From: Bacteroidota bacterium
Lineage (GTDB): Bacteria; Bacteroidota; Bacteroidia; Chitinophagales; Chitinophagaceae
Direction of reading: 5' to 3'
NCBI GenBank assembly: GCA_023386045.1
Contig: JAEWKK010000032.1
Span: 22,884-86,883, forward strand
DNA: 64,000 nucleotides
Shown here: piece by piece, positions 1 through 8,232 of the stretch
Position numbering within the stretch: position 1 is the stretch's first letter
How the letters are laid out: the number at the start of each line of letters is the position of its first letter
Position numbers and translations under genes: made by a program
Notes under the pieces: generated by a model
What the model saw: only the letters and a program-made list of their open reading frames with translations
Databases searched by the model: none
Told to the model about the DNA's origin: nothing

Positions 1-666
1 GATGGACATGAGGTCAAGGAATCCGTTCACAAATCTTTCCCATCCAAATTTGGTCACGCCATATTTTCTTTTGCGATGCTCTACTACTTTCTCTCCAATC
101 TTCCTGAAGCCCGCCCATTTGGCCAGTACCGGGATGTAGCGGTGCATCTCACCATACACTTCAATGCTCTTGACTACTTTTTTGCGGTAAGATTTGAGAC
201 CACAGTTAAAATCATGCAGTTCGATATCTGAGATCTTTCGCGTTACAGCATTAAAAAATTTAGAAGGAATATTTTTTGTCAGGGTATTATCGTAGCGCAC
301 TTTTTTCCATCCGCTCACAAGGTCATATCCCTGGTCAATGATCATGCTGCGCAAATCGGGAATTTCATCCGGACTGTCCTGCAGATCTGCATCCATGGTG
401 ATCACTACTTCTCCCTGCGCTGCCTTGAAGCCCTCGTTCAATGCAGCTGACTTTCCATAATTACGCTGGAAACGAATACCCTTCACAGCAGGATTGACCT
501 TGCGAAGGTTTTCGATAACGCGCCATGAATCATCAGTACTGCCATCATCAATCATGATCACTTCATAGGAATAGCCATGCGCTTCACAAACCTTTTTGAT
601 CCATTCGGTCAGTTCAGGAAGCGATTCTTCTTCGTTCTTTAGGGGAATGACTATTGAAAGATCCAT
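1..666 (-). CDS. Family 2 glycosyltransferase (partial, C-terminus beyond window)
   Basis: The minus strand reads an N-terminal GT-A domain of dolichol-phosphate mannosyltransferase type: MDLSIVIPLKNEEESL, then the nucleotide-sugar motif IDDGSTDDS near residue 40, NYGKSAALNEGF, and the acidic motif DADLQDSP. Such enzymes transfer a sugar from a nucleotide donor to a polyprenyl phosphate or glycan on the cytoplasmic face of the membrane. About 221 codons are visible. The frame is still open at base 1, so any C-terminal membrane helices are missing. The ATG overlaps the upstream DUF4199 stop codon by one base (TAATG), which suggests translational coupling. The substrate cannot be told from this fragment. 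Confidence 0.9.
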   Translation of the reverse strand, partial: MDLSIVIPLKNEEESLPELTEWIKKVCEAHGYSYEVIMIDDGSTDDSWRVIENLRKVNPAVKGIRFQRNYGKSAALNEGFKAAQGEVVITMDADLQDSPDEIPDLRSMIIDQGYDLVSGWKKVRYDNTLTKNIPSKFFNAVTRKISDIELHDFNCGLKSYRKKVVKSIEVYGEMHRYIPVLAKWAGFRKIGEKVVEHRKRKYGVTKFGWERFVNGFLDLMSI

Positions 667-1211
667 TATGAGTCTAATTGATCCAGTTGTTGCATATGAC
701 GCTGACCTGGATTCTTTTTAGTAATGGCTGCTCCAATTAGGGATCCAACTGCACCGATAACCAGGTTGCCCAGCAGGCTTCCTCCAATGGCAAAAACCCA
801 GAAATATTTTTCCATTAATTGCATGGCCTGGTCCATCTGGCTGTCGCTTGTATTGCCCTGCTTTTCCATCTCAGCCCTGGCAACTTCAATAGCTTGCTGC
901 TTAAAGTCCGGATGGATGAATTGAAAAGTGAGCATGTACAGTACCTGGATAGCAGCAAAAACTGCTGTGATTTTAAAACCATAGGCAAAAAGGTTCCCAA
1001 AGGTTACATTGTGATCATTTGCCTTTGCATAAAGGTTAATGAACAATACCAGTCCACCAATGATAATAATGTAAACGAGCCAGCTGCTCACAGGCCTGTT
1101 GCCTGTTGCATCCGCGCCCTGTGTTAACATCATAATTTCTGAAAGTACGATGAGGATGCCCGCGAGTATGGCACCAGCTGCAATGTGACTGATTGGTTTT
1201 TTCTGTTCCAT
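666..1211 (-). CDS. DUF4199 domain membrane protein
   Basis: This 181-residue protein has about four hydrophobic helices: after a short N-terminus (residues 8-30), around 45-62, around 75-98, and around 135-165 with a Gly-rich stretch. Between the last two lies a polar, Gln/Met-rich loop. The pattern matches DUF4199, a Bacteroidota inner-membrane family of unknown function. It sits 4 nt after the dihydroorotase-like gene and overlaps the glycosyltransferase start by 1 nt, so the three genes probably share a transcript. No catalytic motif is visible. Confidence 0.85.
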   Translation of the reverse strand: MEQKKPISHIAAGAILAGILIVLSEIMMLTQGADATGNRPVSSWLVYIIIIGGLVLFINLYAKANDHNVTFGNLFAYGFKITAVFAAIQVLYMLTFQFIHPDFKQQAIEVARAEMEKQGNTSDSQMDQAMQLMEKYFWVFAIGGSLLGNLVIGAVGSLIGAAITKKNPGQRHMQQLDQLDS

Positions 1212-1215
1212 GATT

Positions 1216-2475
1216 TTAATATTCGGTCAAAAATAATTTGTCTTGATTAATTATACCTACTGGCTTGCCAGTTAATTCTTTTCCAATGAAGGCTGAATTC
1301 CTGGAGCGGGAATATAATTCATTTACTTTCCATTTCTCATCTGGCAAAAAAAGACTTAAGACTGCGGCTTCACCTTTCCTGATCTCAGATAGAGGAAGTC
1401 CAAAGATCTTTCTTGGATTGAAGGAAAAAATCTCAACCAGCTTTTCAATTTTCATTTGGGGCATACAGCTTCTTACAATAGCGAAGGCTGTTTCCAGAGC
1501 TGTTGTACCATAAGCCGCGTTTTCAAATTCAATGATCTTGTGATCAATGTCGTGCGGCAGATGGTGTGAAGCAATGCAATCGATGGTTCCATCCAGCAAT
1601 GCAGCTCTCAAAGCTTCGCGATCTTCTTTTGTACGCAGTGGAGGATTCAATTTGAGATGGGTATCATAATGAACCAGGTCTTCGTCACAAAAGCAAAGAT
1701 GATAAGGATTAACAGAAGCCGTGACTTCAATGCCATTATTTTTTGCCTGCCTGATCAGCTCACATGATTTGGCTGAAGATATTCCTGTAATGTGAATCCT
1801 CGAGCCGGTGTACTTAGCCAGTTCAATATCACGGGTGATCATCAGCTCTTCTGCTATGGCTGGTTTTCCGGGAAGACCCAGCTGGGTTGAAACAATCCCT
1901 TCATTCATAAGACCAGGCCCGCTGATGGATTTATCATCTGGAATTTGAATGATGGTTTTATTGATAGCCCGGATATATTGAAGTGCTTTCAATAGAAGTC
2001 CTGAGGATTGAACCGTACTAGTGCCATCTGAAAAAGCCACAGCGCCGCTGTTGTGCATATCATACATTTCCGCCAGCTCCTTGCCTTCCGTGTTTTTGGT
2101 AATGGCGGCAATGGGATGAATGGTGGCAGGAAGTGATTTGCTTCTTTGTACGATGTATTCAATACCGGATTTGTTGTGCAATACTGGCGCAGTATTGGGA
2201 AGGATCATCACATCAGTGTATCCACCTGCAGCTGCAGCCCTGGAACCTGTTTCAAGGGTTTCCCTGAATTCAAAGCCGGGATCACAGAAGTGGGAAAAAA
2301 TATCCAGCCATCCGGTTGAAACATGCAGACCTGGCATGTTGATCTCCCTGTCAGCCTTAACCGATAACTGGCCGATGTCGGTAATGATACCATTCTGAAT
2401 AAAAATATCTGCGACTTGCTGATGAAAAGGCGAGGAAGGATCAGTGATGTGTACTTGCCTTAAGAGGATGTCCAT
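1216..2475 (-). CDS. Dihydroorotase-like amidohydrolase lacking catalytic residues
   Basis: At 419 residues the protein has full dihydroorotase/allantoinase length and fold signatures: PGxxVSxGWLD, the DPG motif, GGYTDVMILPNTAP, and a C-terminal domain containing NPRKIFGL. The metal and catalytic positions are changed. The HxH pair reads F60-S-H62. The HxxH-type pair reads H228-I-T-G231. PHHL reads PYHL. The catalytic Asp of the ATDHAPH motif is His304 (ASHHLPH). Active enzymes convert carbamoyl aspartate to dihydroorotate in pyrimidine synthesis. Known inactive homologues (PyrC-prime) support aspartate carbamoyltransferase structurally, and that role is inferred here. It is first in a likely three-gene operon. 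Confidence 0.88.
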   Translation of the reverse strand: MDILLRQVHITDPSSPFHQQVADIFIQNGIITDIGQLSVKADREINMPGLHVSTGWLDIFSHFCDPGFEFRETLETGSRAAAAGGYTDVMILPNTAPVLHNKSGIEYIVQRSKSLPATIHPIAAITKNTEGKELAEMYDMHNSGAVAFSDGTSTVQSSGLLLKALQYIRAINKTIIQIPDDKSISGPGLMNEGIVSTQLGLPGKPAIAEELMITRDIELAKYTGSRIHITGISSAKSCELIRQAKNNGIEVTASVNPYHLCFCDEDLVHYDTHLKLNPPLRTKEDREALRAALLDGTIDCIASHHLPHDIDHKIIEFENAAYGTTALETAFAIVRSCMPQMKIEKLVEIFSFNPRKIFGLPLSEIRKGEAAVLSLFLPDEKWKVNELYSRSRNSAFIGKELTGKPVGIINQDKLFLTEY

Positions 2476-2610
2476 TAAGTGGCGAAGATAATGGAAAGCT
2501 CAGAAATATATCAACTGGCTGGGTAAGCTTATAAAACAATGGAGATGATGATAAAAATCAGTGGGATATCATTTTGCAAGGCATTAGTAAATTTTACTTT
2601 TGGTAAATCA

Positions 2611-2684
2611 CGGGATGTAGCGCAGCCCGGTAGCGCACGTCGTTCGGGACGACGGGGCCGCTGGTTCGAATCCAGTCATCCCGA
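2611..2684 (+). tRNA. tRNA-Pro (anticodon CGG)
   Basis: A 74-nt cloverleaf can be folded by hand. The acceptor stem CGGGATG (2611-2617) pairs with CATCCCG (2677-2683), with discriminator A at 2684. The anticodon stem CGTCG/CGACG flanks the loop TTCGGGA, with anticodon CGG at 2645-2647 reading CCG proline codons. The T-arm carries GGTTCGAATCC. CCA is not encoded. A 28-nt palindrome starts 4 nt after the 3' end, the same layout as at the tRNA-Pro(GGG) gene at 10385-10458. Confidence 0.95.
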
Positions 2685-2688
2685 CATC

Positions 2689-2972
2689 GCCCGCCGAAGC
2701 TTTAGCGAAGGCGGGCTGCGTTAACCGAAGCCTCTGGCGAAGGAGGGTTTCCTCAAACGAAGCTTATGCGAAGGTTGGCTCGTTTATGGGCTACGTACGC
2801 TTGCGCCGAAGCTTTAGCGTAGGCGCACGGGCGAAGCCCGCCTATCTATCAACCGAAGCCTCTCGTGAAGGTGGGTTGCGTCAACCGAAACTAGTTCGAA
2901 AGCAGACTGCGTCCGCTGTAGCTAGTGCGAAAGCAGACTGCGTCCGCTGTAGCTAGTGCGAAAGCGGACTTC
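2689..2972 (+). repeat. Array of palindromic repeat units downstream of tRNA-Pro
   Basis: About eight degenerate units of 31-45 nt share the theme CCGAAGCYTnnnGCGAAGGnGGG. The first is a perfect-stem palindrome: GCCCGCC (2689-2695), a 14-nt loop, then GGCGGGC (2710-2716). The last units are an exact 31-nt tandem duplication (2897-2927 and 2928-2958) followed by a partial third copy. There are no unique spacers, so it is not CRISPR. The array fills most of the gap between the tRNA and the FIST gene. No ORF with coding character was seen in 2476-3033. Confidence 0.85.
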
Positions 2973-3033
2973 TTTTCAATCCATTTTTCAATTCCGATTT
3001 AGAATTTTCAACTAGTTTAAGTACATTCAAAAT

Positions 3034-4188
3034 ATGCGCTCCCAATCATTTAAAGCAATTTCTATATCCAACCTTGAAGAACAGATCAAACAATCTAAGA
3101 AAGATGGATTTGACCCCACTCTTGCTGTGGTTTTTGCCCATATTAATTTCGACATGAATGAGGTGTCTAATGTGTTTCAAAATGAGCAGATACAATGCAT
3201 CGGAGCTTCTTCTTCCGGGGAGTTTATAGATGGGGAACTGGAGCAACCTGGTATTGCCTGTATGCTGCTTGAGGCAGATGAGCGCTTTTTTAAAATTTTA
3301 TTCCATTCTATTAATAATGATCTAACCGCAGTGGCAACTGAAATTGCAATGACTGGTAAAACTGCATTTAATCAACCCGCTTTTATTATCCTGGTGTCAG
3401 GTTTGACCAACGATGGTGAAATGATTCTAAGACAAATTCAAAAAATTGCAGGTGAAACCACGGCCATTTACGGAGGTTTTGCTTCAGAACAAATGAAGTT
3501 TGCTGACACTTATATCTTCGCTAATGATCAATTAACCACTAATGGAATTGCTACCCTGATGCTTGATTCCGAAAAAATTTCAGTTGAAGGACTTTCTGCA
3601 GGAGGCTGGAAACCCATTGGTATAGTTCGAACCATTACGAAGAGCGAGAACAACAAGGTATTTACCATTGATAACGAACCGGCACTTGATCTCATTGCCA
3701 GGTATTTAAAGATGTCGATTGATGATTTTAAAAAAGGGCCGGAAATATTTGCCTCTCTTTCAAAGAAATTCCAATTGCAACTGCAAAGGAACGATAGCTA
3801 TACGGTAATGCGAGCACCGATTTCTGTAGATGTTGAAGAACGGTCGGTGTCTTATACAGGTGTAATGCCTGAAGGTTGCCGCATACAATTTGCTTTGCTG
3901 CCTTCGTTTGAAGTGATTGATAACGTAGTAAAAGAATTTGAAAACTTTCAGGCTGCCAATGAAAGTCCTGATGCTATTTTGATATTCTCGTGCAAAGCCA
4001 GGGAAATGATCTTCGGCCCTTTAATTGCTGAAGAGGTCGAAAGGCTCAATGAATTATGGGATAAGCCCATGTCCGGTTTTCTTTCTTATGGTGAAATAGG
4101 TAAGGTTAAAACCAAATCAGAATATCACGGCATGATGTGCTCTCTTGTTTTATTAAAAGAAAAACAAATTGAAACCACCACCTATTAG
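3034..4188 (+). CDS. FIST-domain sensory protein (FIST_N/FIST_C)
   Basis: The 384-residue protein has the typical FIST layout. The N-terminal half contains FAHINFDMNEV, CIGASSSGEFIDGE and the Gly-rich ETTAIYGGFASEQM. The C-terminal half contains LSAGGWKPIG, NEPALDLIARYL, RAPISVD and CKAREMIFGP near the end. FIST domains are proposed intracellular small-ligand sensors attached to signalling outputs. It has no membrane segment and no output domain of its own. Its last 20 nt overlap the start of the adenylate cyclase, suggesting sensor and effector are made as a pair. The ligand is unknown. Confidence 0.88.
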   Translation: MRSQSFKAISISNLEEQIKQSKKDGFDPTLAVVFAHINFDMNEVSNVFQNEQIQCIGASSSGEFIDGELEQPGIACMLLEADERFFKILFHSINNDLTAVATEIAMTGKTAFNQPAFIILVSGLTNDGEMILRQIQKIAGETTAIYGGFASEQMKFADTYIFANDQLTTNGIATLMLDSEKISVEGLSAGGWKPIGIVRTITKSENNKVFTIDNEPALDLIARYLKMSIDDFKKGPEIFASLSKKFQLQLQRNDSYTVMRAPISVDVEERSVSYTGVMPEGCRIQFALLPSFEVIDNVVKEFENFQAANESPDAILIFSCKAREMIFGPLIAEEVERLNELWDKPMSGFLSYGEIGKVKTKSEYHGMMCSLVLLKEKQIETTTY

Positions 4189-5125
4189 TTTATTAACTGA
4201 GCTTATTCATCAAAATGTTTCTATAACGCCCATAGAGAAGGAAGCGTTATTGTCTGCATTAGTCCGGATTGAAAAACTGATTAACAACCTGGAATTTAAA
4301 GTGGAGCGACTGAATGATGTAAAAGATACGCTTTCGATCATGGTGGAAGAAAGTGTAAGTGAATTAGAAAATAAGTCAGAGGCGATAGCCAAAATAAATG
4401 GAGAGCTTTCTTTAGCCCTCAATGAACTTAAAATTTACGCCGCAGAGGTGGAAAAACAGAAAAAACAGGTAGAGATCGAAAAGTCAAAGTCCGATAAGTT
4501 GTTGATGGATATTTTGCCACAGGAAATTGTAAATGAACTAAAAACCTATGGCCGCTCTTATGCTAGAAAATATGAAGAAGTTAGTGTACTCTTTGCTGAC
4601 ATTAAAGGCTTTTCAACTCTGGCTGCCCAGTTGCGCCCTGATGAATTGGTTTCACTTCTTGATGATTACTTTAGGGGCTTTGACCATATCATAGAAAATT
4701 ATGGCATGGAAAAAATCAAGACCATTGGTGATGCCTATATGTGTGTAAGCGGCTTGTTTGATAAACAAGCCAACCATGCCTTTCGTACGGTGCAGGCGGC
4801 CAGGGATATGCAGCAATTTATTTCCAGCTTCGGTGACTCCAAAAAAATCCAGGGTTTACCTGCATTTAAATTTCGAATTGGAATTCATTCAGGCCCCCTG
4901 GTGGCCGGTGTCATTGGTATGAAAAAATTTGCTTTTGATGTTTGGGGAGATACGGTGAATATGGCTGCCCGCATGGAACAGTATGGAGAAGCCGACCGCA
5001 TAAATATTTCCAACAGCACTTACACTTTAATCATGGAGCATTTTAACTGTATTTCCAGGGGCATGATCAAATTAAAGAACGATAGAGAACTGGAAATGTA
5101 TTTTGTAGAAGGTCCGGTCAGTTAG
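4169..5125 (+). CDS. Class III adenylate cyclase with coiled-coil N-terminus
   Basis: At 318 residues, the protein has a coiled coil (about 35-110), the linker LLMDILPQEIVNEL, and a class III cyclase domain (about 138-300). Metal ligands D144 (FADIKGFS) and D188 (TIGDAY) are present. The adenine-selecting pair is K184 (KIKTIGD) and D257 (FDVWGD), with N264 and R268 (NMAARM) completing the site, so ATP rather than GTP is the predicted substrate and cAMP the product. It is soluble. The start is a TTG at 4169 inside the end of the FIST gene. The next in-frame Met lies about 57 codons on and would cut the coiled coil, so TTG is preferred but unproven. Confidence 0.9.
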   Translation: MKPPPISLLTELIHQNVSITPIEKEALLSALVRIEKLINNLEFKVERLNDVKDTLSIMVEESVSELENKSEAIAKINGELSLALNELKIYAAEVEKQKKQVEIEKSKSDKLLMDILPQEIVNELKTYGRSYARKYEEVSVLFADIKGFSTLAAQLRPDELVSLLDDYFRGFDHIIENYGMEKIKTIGDAYMCVSGLFDKQANHAFRTVQAARDMQQFISSFGDSKKIQGLPAFKFRIGIHSGPLVAGVIGMKKFAFDVWGDTVNMAARMEQYGEADRINISNSTYTLIMEHFNCISRGMIKLKNDRELEMYFVEGPVS

Positions 5126-5270
5126 AAAATGAGAAAAGCAATCCTCCCGAATCAGGATAGATTCACCGATAATTTTTTATTACCACTTAGGCTTAATTTT
5201 ATCAAGTCTCCCTTCTATTAATCTGAAATTTCATAGGCGATAAGAATCCTTAACAATAAAGACAAAACTA

Positions 5271-6341
5271 TCAGTTACTATATTGTCCGCCTGCATTGAT
5301 CCAGTCGGTAATAATTTTCTTTTGAGCAGCCGTTAAAGATCCATTGAGTGGCATGGGAGAAGGATTACCATCAACAGCTCTTGCTTTGATCCGGTCCTTT
5401 TTCAATACGATGGTGCAATCGTTATCAAAATTAACTCCGCCATTATTACCGCCGTTCACATGACAAGGCTTGCACTGACTCATGATCAGCGTTCTGACAT
5501 TATTAAAAAGTGGACCAGCATTAACCACTCCAATCGAAGCTGTAACAGATTTGGTACAATTATCAGCGTCCTTTACAGTTATCGTGTAAGAACCCGGTGC
5601 TAGATTACTGAAGACATTCAATAACTGGTAAGCACCTCCATTTAACTGGTAGGTAAAACCTGTACTTCCTGTTGCGGTTACAGTAATGGTACCTGTTGGT
5701 GAACATTTGTCAGAACTGGTGGTTGACACGGCAGGCACTATATTTTTAGAAGCGCAAACATTTCCTGCGCTGATTCCAAACTGGGCCAAACCGGTACATC
5801 CGTTGCTGTTTTTTGCTGTAACCGTATAAGTTCCCGTTGCCAATCCTGAAAATATTCCTGAAGACTGATAGCTACCGTTATTTAATTTATACTGGAAGCT
5901 GCTGCTGCCACTGGCAACAGCGTTAATACTTCCATCGGTTGAAGTGGGGCTTGTGGTATTAGTGACAGCAGCAGTGATGGTAATATTGACATTGGCACAG
6001 GGATCTCCGTTACCAACAACAAATTGTGCAGATCCAATGCATCCAGTATTACTCCTTGCAATAATTGAATAGGAGCCAACAGGCAGATTGGAAAATACCG
6101 CGGAGGCCTGGTAGGGACCATTATTCAGGCTATAGGTGAAATCATTACCACCAGTAGCTTCAACAGTAATACTCCCATCTGAAGCAGAGGCAGAACTTGC
6201 ATTTACCACGGTTCCTGAAACATTAATGGTAATTCCGGAACAAGGATCAGATGAATGATAGAGAGGTTCATGTTTACATGAAATGAAGAGGGCAATGCTA
6301 AAAGCTAAATACAGACCGGTCTTTATGAAAAGGTTTTTCAT
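5271..6341 (-). CDS. Lipoprotein with three SprB-like repeats and a C-terminal cytochrome c domain
   Basis: The N-terminus is a lipoprotein signal with C22 after LFIS. Three repeats of about 75-80 residues follow (roughly 34-110, 115-190, 196-272), each with DGSITV- or TGTITV-like, FxYxLNxGxYQ, FSxLxxGxYxxxxK/R and a Cys: the SprB pattern of Bacteroidota surface proteins. Residues 275-356 hold a haem site C290-K-P-C293-H294 and a candidate distal Met in SPMPLNG (M330). This resembles the short cytochrome domain of Planctomycete/Bacteroidota surface proteins. The inferred product is an outer-membrane-anchored, haem-bearing adhesin-like protein. It has no type IX sorting domain and no obvious operon partner. 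Confidence 0.8.
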   Translation of the reverse strand: MKNLFIKTGLYLAFSIALFISCKHEPLYHSSDPCSGITINVSGTVVNASSASASDGSITVEATGGNDFTYSLNNGPYQASAVFSNLPVGSYSIIARSNTGCIGSAQFVVGNGDPCANVNITITAAVTNTTSPTSTDGSINAVASGSSSFQYKLNNGSYQSSGIFSGLATGTYTVTAKNSNGCTGLAQFGISAGNVCASKNIVPAVSTTSSDKCSPTGTITVTATGSTGFTYQLNGGAYQLLNVFSNLAPGSYTITVKDADNCTKSVTASIGVVNAGPLFNNVRTLIMSQCKPCHVNGGNNGGVNFDNDCTIVLKKDRIKARAVDGNPSPMPLNGSLTAAQKKIITDWINAGGQYSN

Positions 6342-6531
6342 GGATTCAGTTTTCTATAGGTATTCAGGGTAAAATTAAATAACGCCGGATGGCCTCAAAT
6401 ATTCTATGGATAATCTTTGAAATTTGATTTAAAGCATTGAATATGCAAACAGTTCTTAATATTGAGAAAGGCAATATTGTGTTCAGGTAGTATTAAAAAA
6501 TAAGCCTTGTTAACTTTTAGGTGAACCAGCT

Positions 6532-6841
6532 TCAAAAATCTTTTATATCAATTGGGTAACCAGCTGAAGTACTTTGATCAGCGTCTGTTGTGTCACTCAC
6601 TTGTACTTTCTGTACGCTATTCAACAATCAGGTGTATAAATAAATTATCGAAATGGTCCTGGAAGTTTTGTAGACTGTATGCGTTAACCTGGAACAACTA
6701 AAGTGAAGTTGCATTATCGTCAAATAAAAGGCCCATCCCGCCAGAAGCATAAATTTCATGGAGAATTCTAATCCTATCAGCCGTGCTACCTAATTGAGAA
6801 AATGTTGCATTCAGTACAGAAGAATTTGTTTCATCTAAACT
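6532..6841 (-). other. Spacer with decayed coding-like frames
   Basis: The gap 6342-6834 holds no intact gene. On the minus strand, 6841-6701 is one open frame of 47 codons without a start (it includes RIRILHEIYASGGMG), ended by TAG. The same frame reopens for 26 codons (LFQVNAYSLQNFQ) to a second TAG at 6617-6619. A shifted frame then reads VQKVQVSDTT and ends in TGA at 6532-6534. Composition looks coding, but stops and a frameshift break it. It may be a gene remnant overlapping the GTGTCACTCACTT repeat, or chance. I do not recognise the family. 6342-6531 shows nothing I can support. Confidence 0.35.
6555..6615 (+). repeat. GTGTCACTCACTT element, copy 1
   Basis: This is the first of four copies in the window (others near 15115, 26403 and 26511). 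CAGCT is followed exactly 29 nt from its start by GTGTCACTCACTT, then by GTACTTTCTGTAC. Bases 6585-6611 are identical over 27 nt to the reverse complement of 15115-15141. The minus strand reads VQKVQVSDTT. Confidence 0.75.
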
Positions 6842-8232
6842 GAAGCGTTGATACTGGATTTTTCCCAAACAGAAATTCTTTCCGAAACATACTTAAGAAA
6901 ACGGCTGTTGGCCATATACAAAAGCATGAGTGGAAAAATCTTGAACAAACCCCTCTTGGTGGAATGATCCAGGTCGAAAAGAGGAAATAAAAAAGCGATC
7001 AGTGGAAGTCCGGTATAGATCACCAGAACACCGAATAACCAATTCAGCGACCTTGTATCCCAGGGTTCTTTCCAAACCGCGTCAACCAGTAGCAGGGCAA
7101 CAAATAAAAAAATAAAATAACCAAAATAATTCACGCCATCATTGCTGAAGATCAGCTGGTCGTTCATATCCCAGAACCTTTGCAAAAAGGGAGAAAGGTT
7201 CCATAGATCCTGTCGCAATAATCCTTCCACATTATAACTGACGGGAAGGTAATATTTGATGTACACCGTTACGGAAAGCAAATAAATGATCACGGAAGGA
7301 AAAAGAAAATAAAAACCTGTTAATACAAATTTGAGTGGCTGGTCATTGTTACGCCGGTGATGCATCATGAGGGCAAGCGTTACAAGCAGTGCAAGGATCA
7401 GTGTTTCCGAACGCGTATAAGTAGCAAAAGCCATTAACAAACCGGAAAAGACCAGGCATCTCGGCTGACGGTTCTGAAAATAATTAAATAAAAAATAGAG
7501 GGAAAGACAGAAATAAACAGCATTGCTATAATCAAACAATGCCATGAAAGTATAGGAATACATTTCGGGTATGACAAGAAAGAAAATTAAAAGCAATCCC
7601 GCCAGAAGCCGGTGCAGGTAAGTAGTTAAAACGCCATACAAAAAAATCAGGAAGGCATTAAATATCATACTGAGCCAGATCTGACCAAATTCAAATCCCG
7701 CATACTTGTAAATGATCTGAAGTGAAGTAATGAAAGCAGGCTTAAAGGGATTGTTGGTGGATTCCAGGTTGACTGTAAATACAGAATTTACCATGGTCTT
7801 TTCCTTTATTGTATATGCTGCGATCACTTCTGGTCCGGATACAAGGTCACGTGGAGTTGGAGGAAAATAAAAACAGCGCCATACGCTGATGATTACTATG
7901 GATGCCGCAATGATTAATAAGAGGATTTCATATGGCTGCATCCTCAGTTTATAGTTATTCCAGCTTTCTTTAAATTTTGTAATCCCCTTGGTGAAACGGA
8001 TATTGATTAATGCAGTAACTATAATCAGTGAGATGGATACAGCCAACGAAGTCAGTGGAATGTACACCAGTTGCAAGGCAAAGGGTAACAAAGAACTTAT
8101 GGCAATGCCCACTAACAGGGAAACTGCCATATGAATAAAGGGTTTTAACTCCAATCGAAATAAGGTTAGTAATCCAAAGCCCGAAAGAAGCTGGAGGATG
8201 GTCAGGAAGATCAGGTTGAGGATGGCCATCAT
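6835..8232 (-). CDS. Polytopic membrane protein, possibly glycosyltransferase-like
   Basis: The 465-residue protein has around 10-12 hydrophobic helices. A polar periplasmic-type stretch near residues 115-160 (CFYFPPTPRDLVSGPEV, then KEKTMVNSVF) follows the fourth helix. Large-loop membrane glycosyltransferases (GT39/ArnT-like, GT-C fold) look similar, but I see no conserved Asp pair I can trust, so the function is open. Its ATG overlaps the TGA of the upstream 157-residue gene by 4 nt, so the two are probably translated together. It ends in a Ser/Lys-rich tail. Confidence 0.75.
   Translation of the reverse strand: MMAILNLIFLTILQLLSGFGLLTLFRLELKPFIHMAVSLLVGIAISSLLPFALQLVYIPLTSLAVSISLIIVTALINIRFTKGITKFKESWNNYKLRMQPYEILLLIIAASIVIISVWRCFYFPPTPRDLVSGPEVIAAYTIKEKTMVNSVFTVNLESTNNPFKPAFITSLQIIYKYAGFEFGQIWLSMIFNAFLIFLYGVLTTYLHRLLAGLLLIFFLVIPEMYSYTFMALFDYSNAVYFCLSLYFLFNYFQNRQPRCLVFSGLLMAFATYTRSETLILALLVTLALMMHHRRNNDQPLKFVLTGFYFLFPSVIIYLLSVTVYIKYYLPVSYNVEGLLRQDLWNLSPFLQRFWDMNDQLIFSNDGVNYFGYFIFLFVALLLVDAVWKEPWDTRSLNWLFGVLVIYTGLPLIAFLFPLFDLDHSTKRGLFKIFPLMLLYMANSRFLKYVSERISVWEKSSINASV

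Noticed and set aside
2539..2724. 61-residue plus-strand ORF
   Set aside because: It runs through the tRNA-Pro(CGG) gene and the first repeat palindrome; the residues are a by-product of RNA-gene sequence.
2689..2972. Possible CRISPR array (31-bp exact tandem units)
   Set aside because: Units are contiguous with no unique spacers, upstream units are degenerate palindromes, and no cas gene is in the window.
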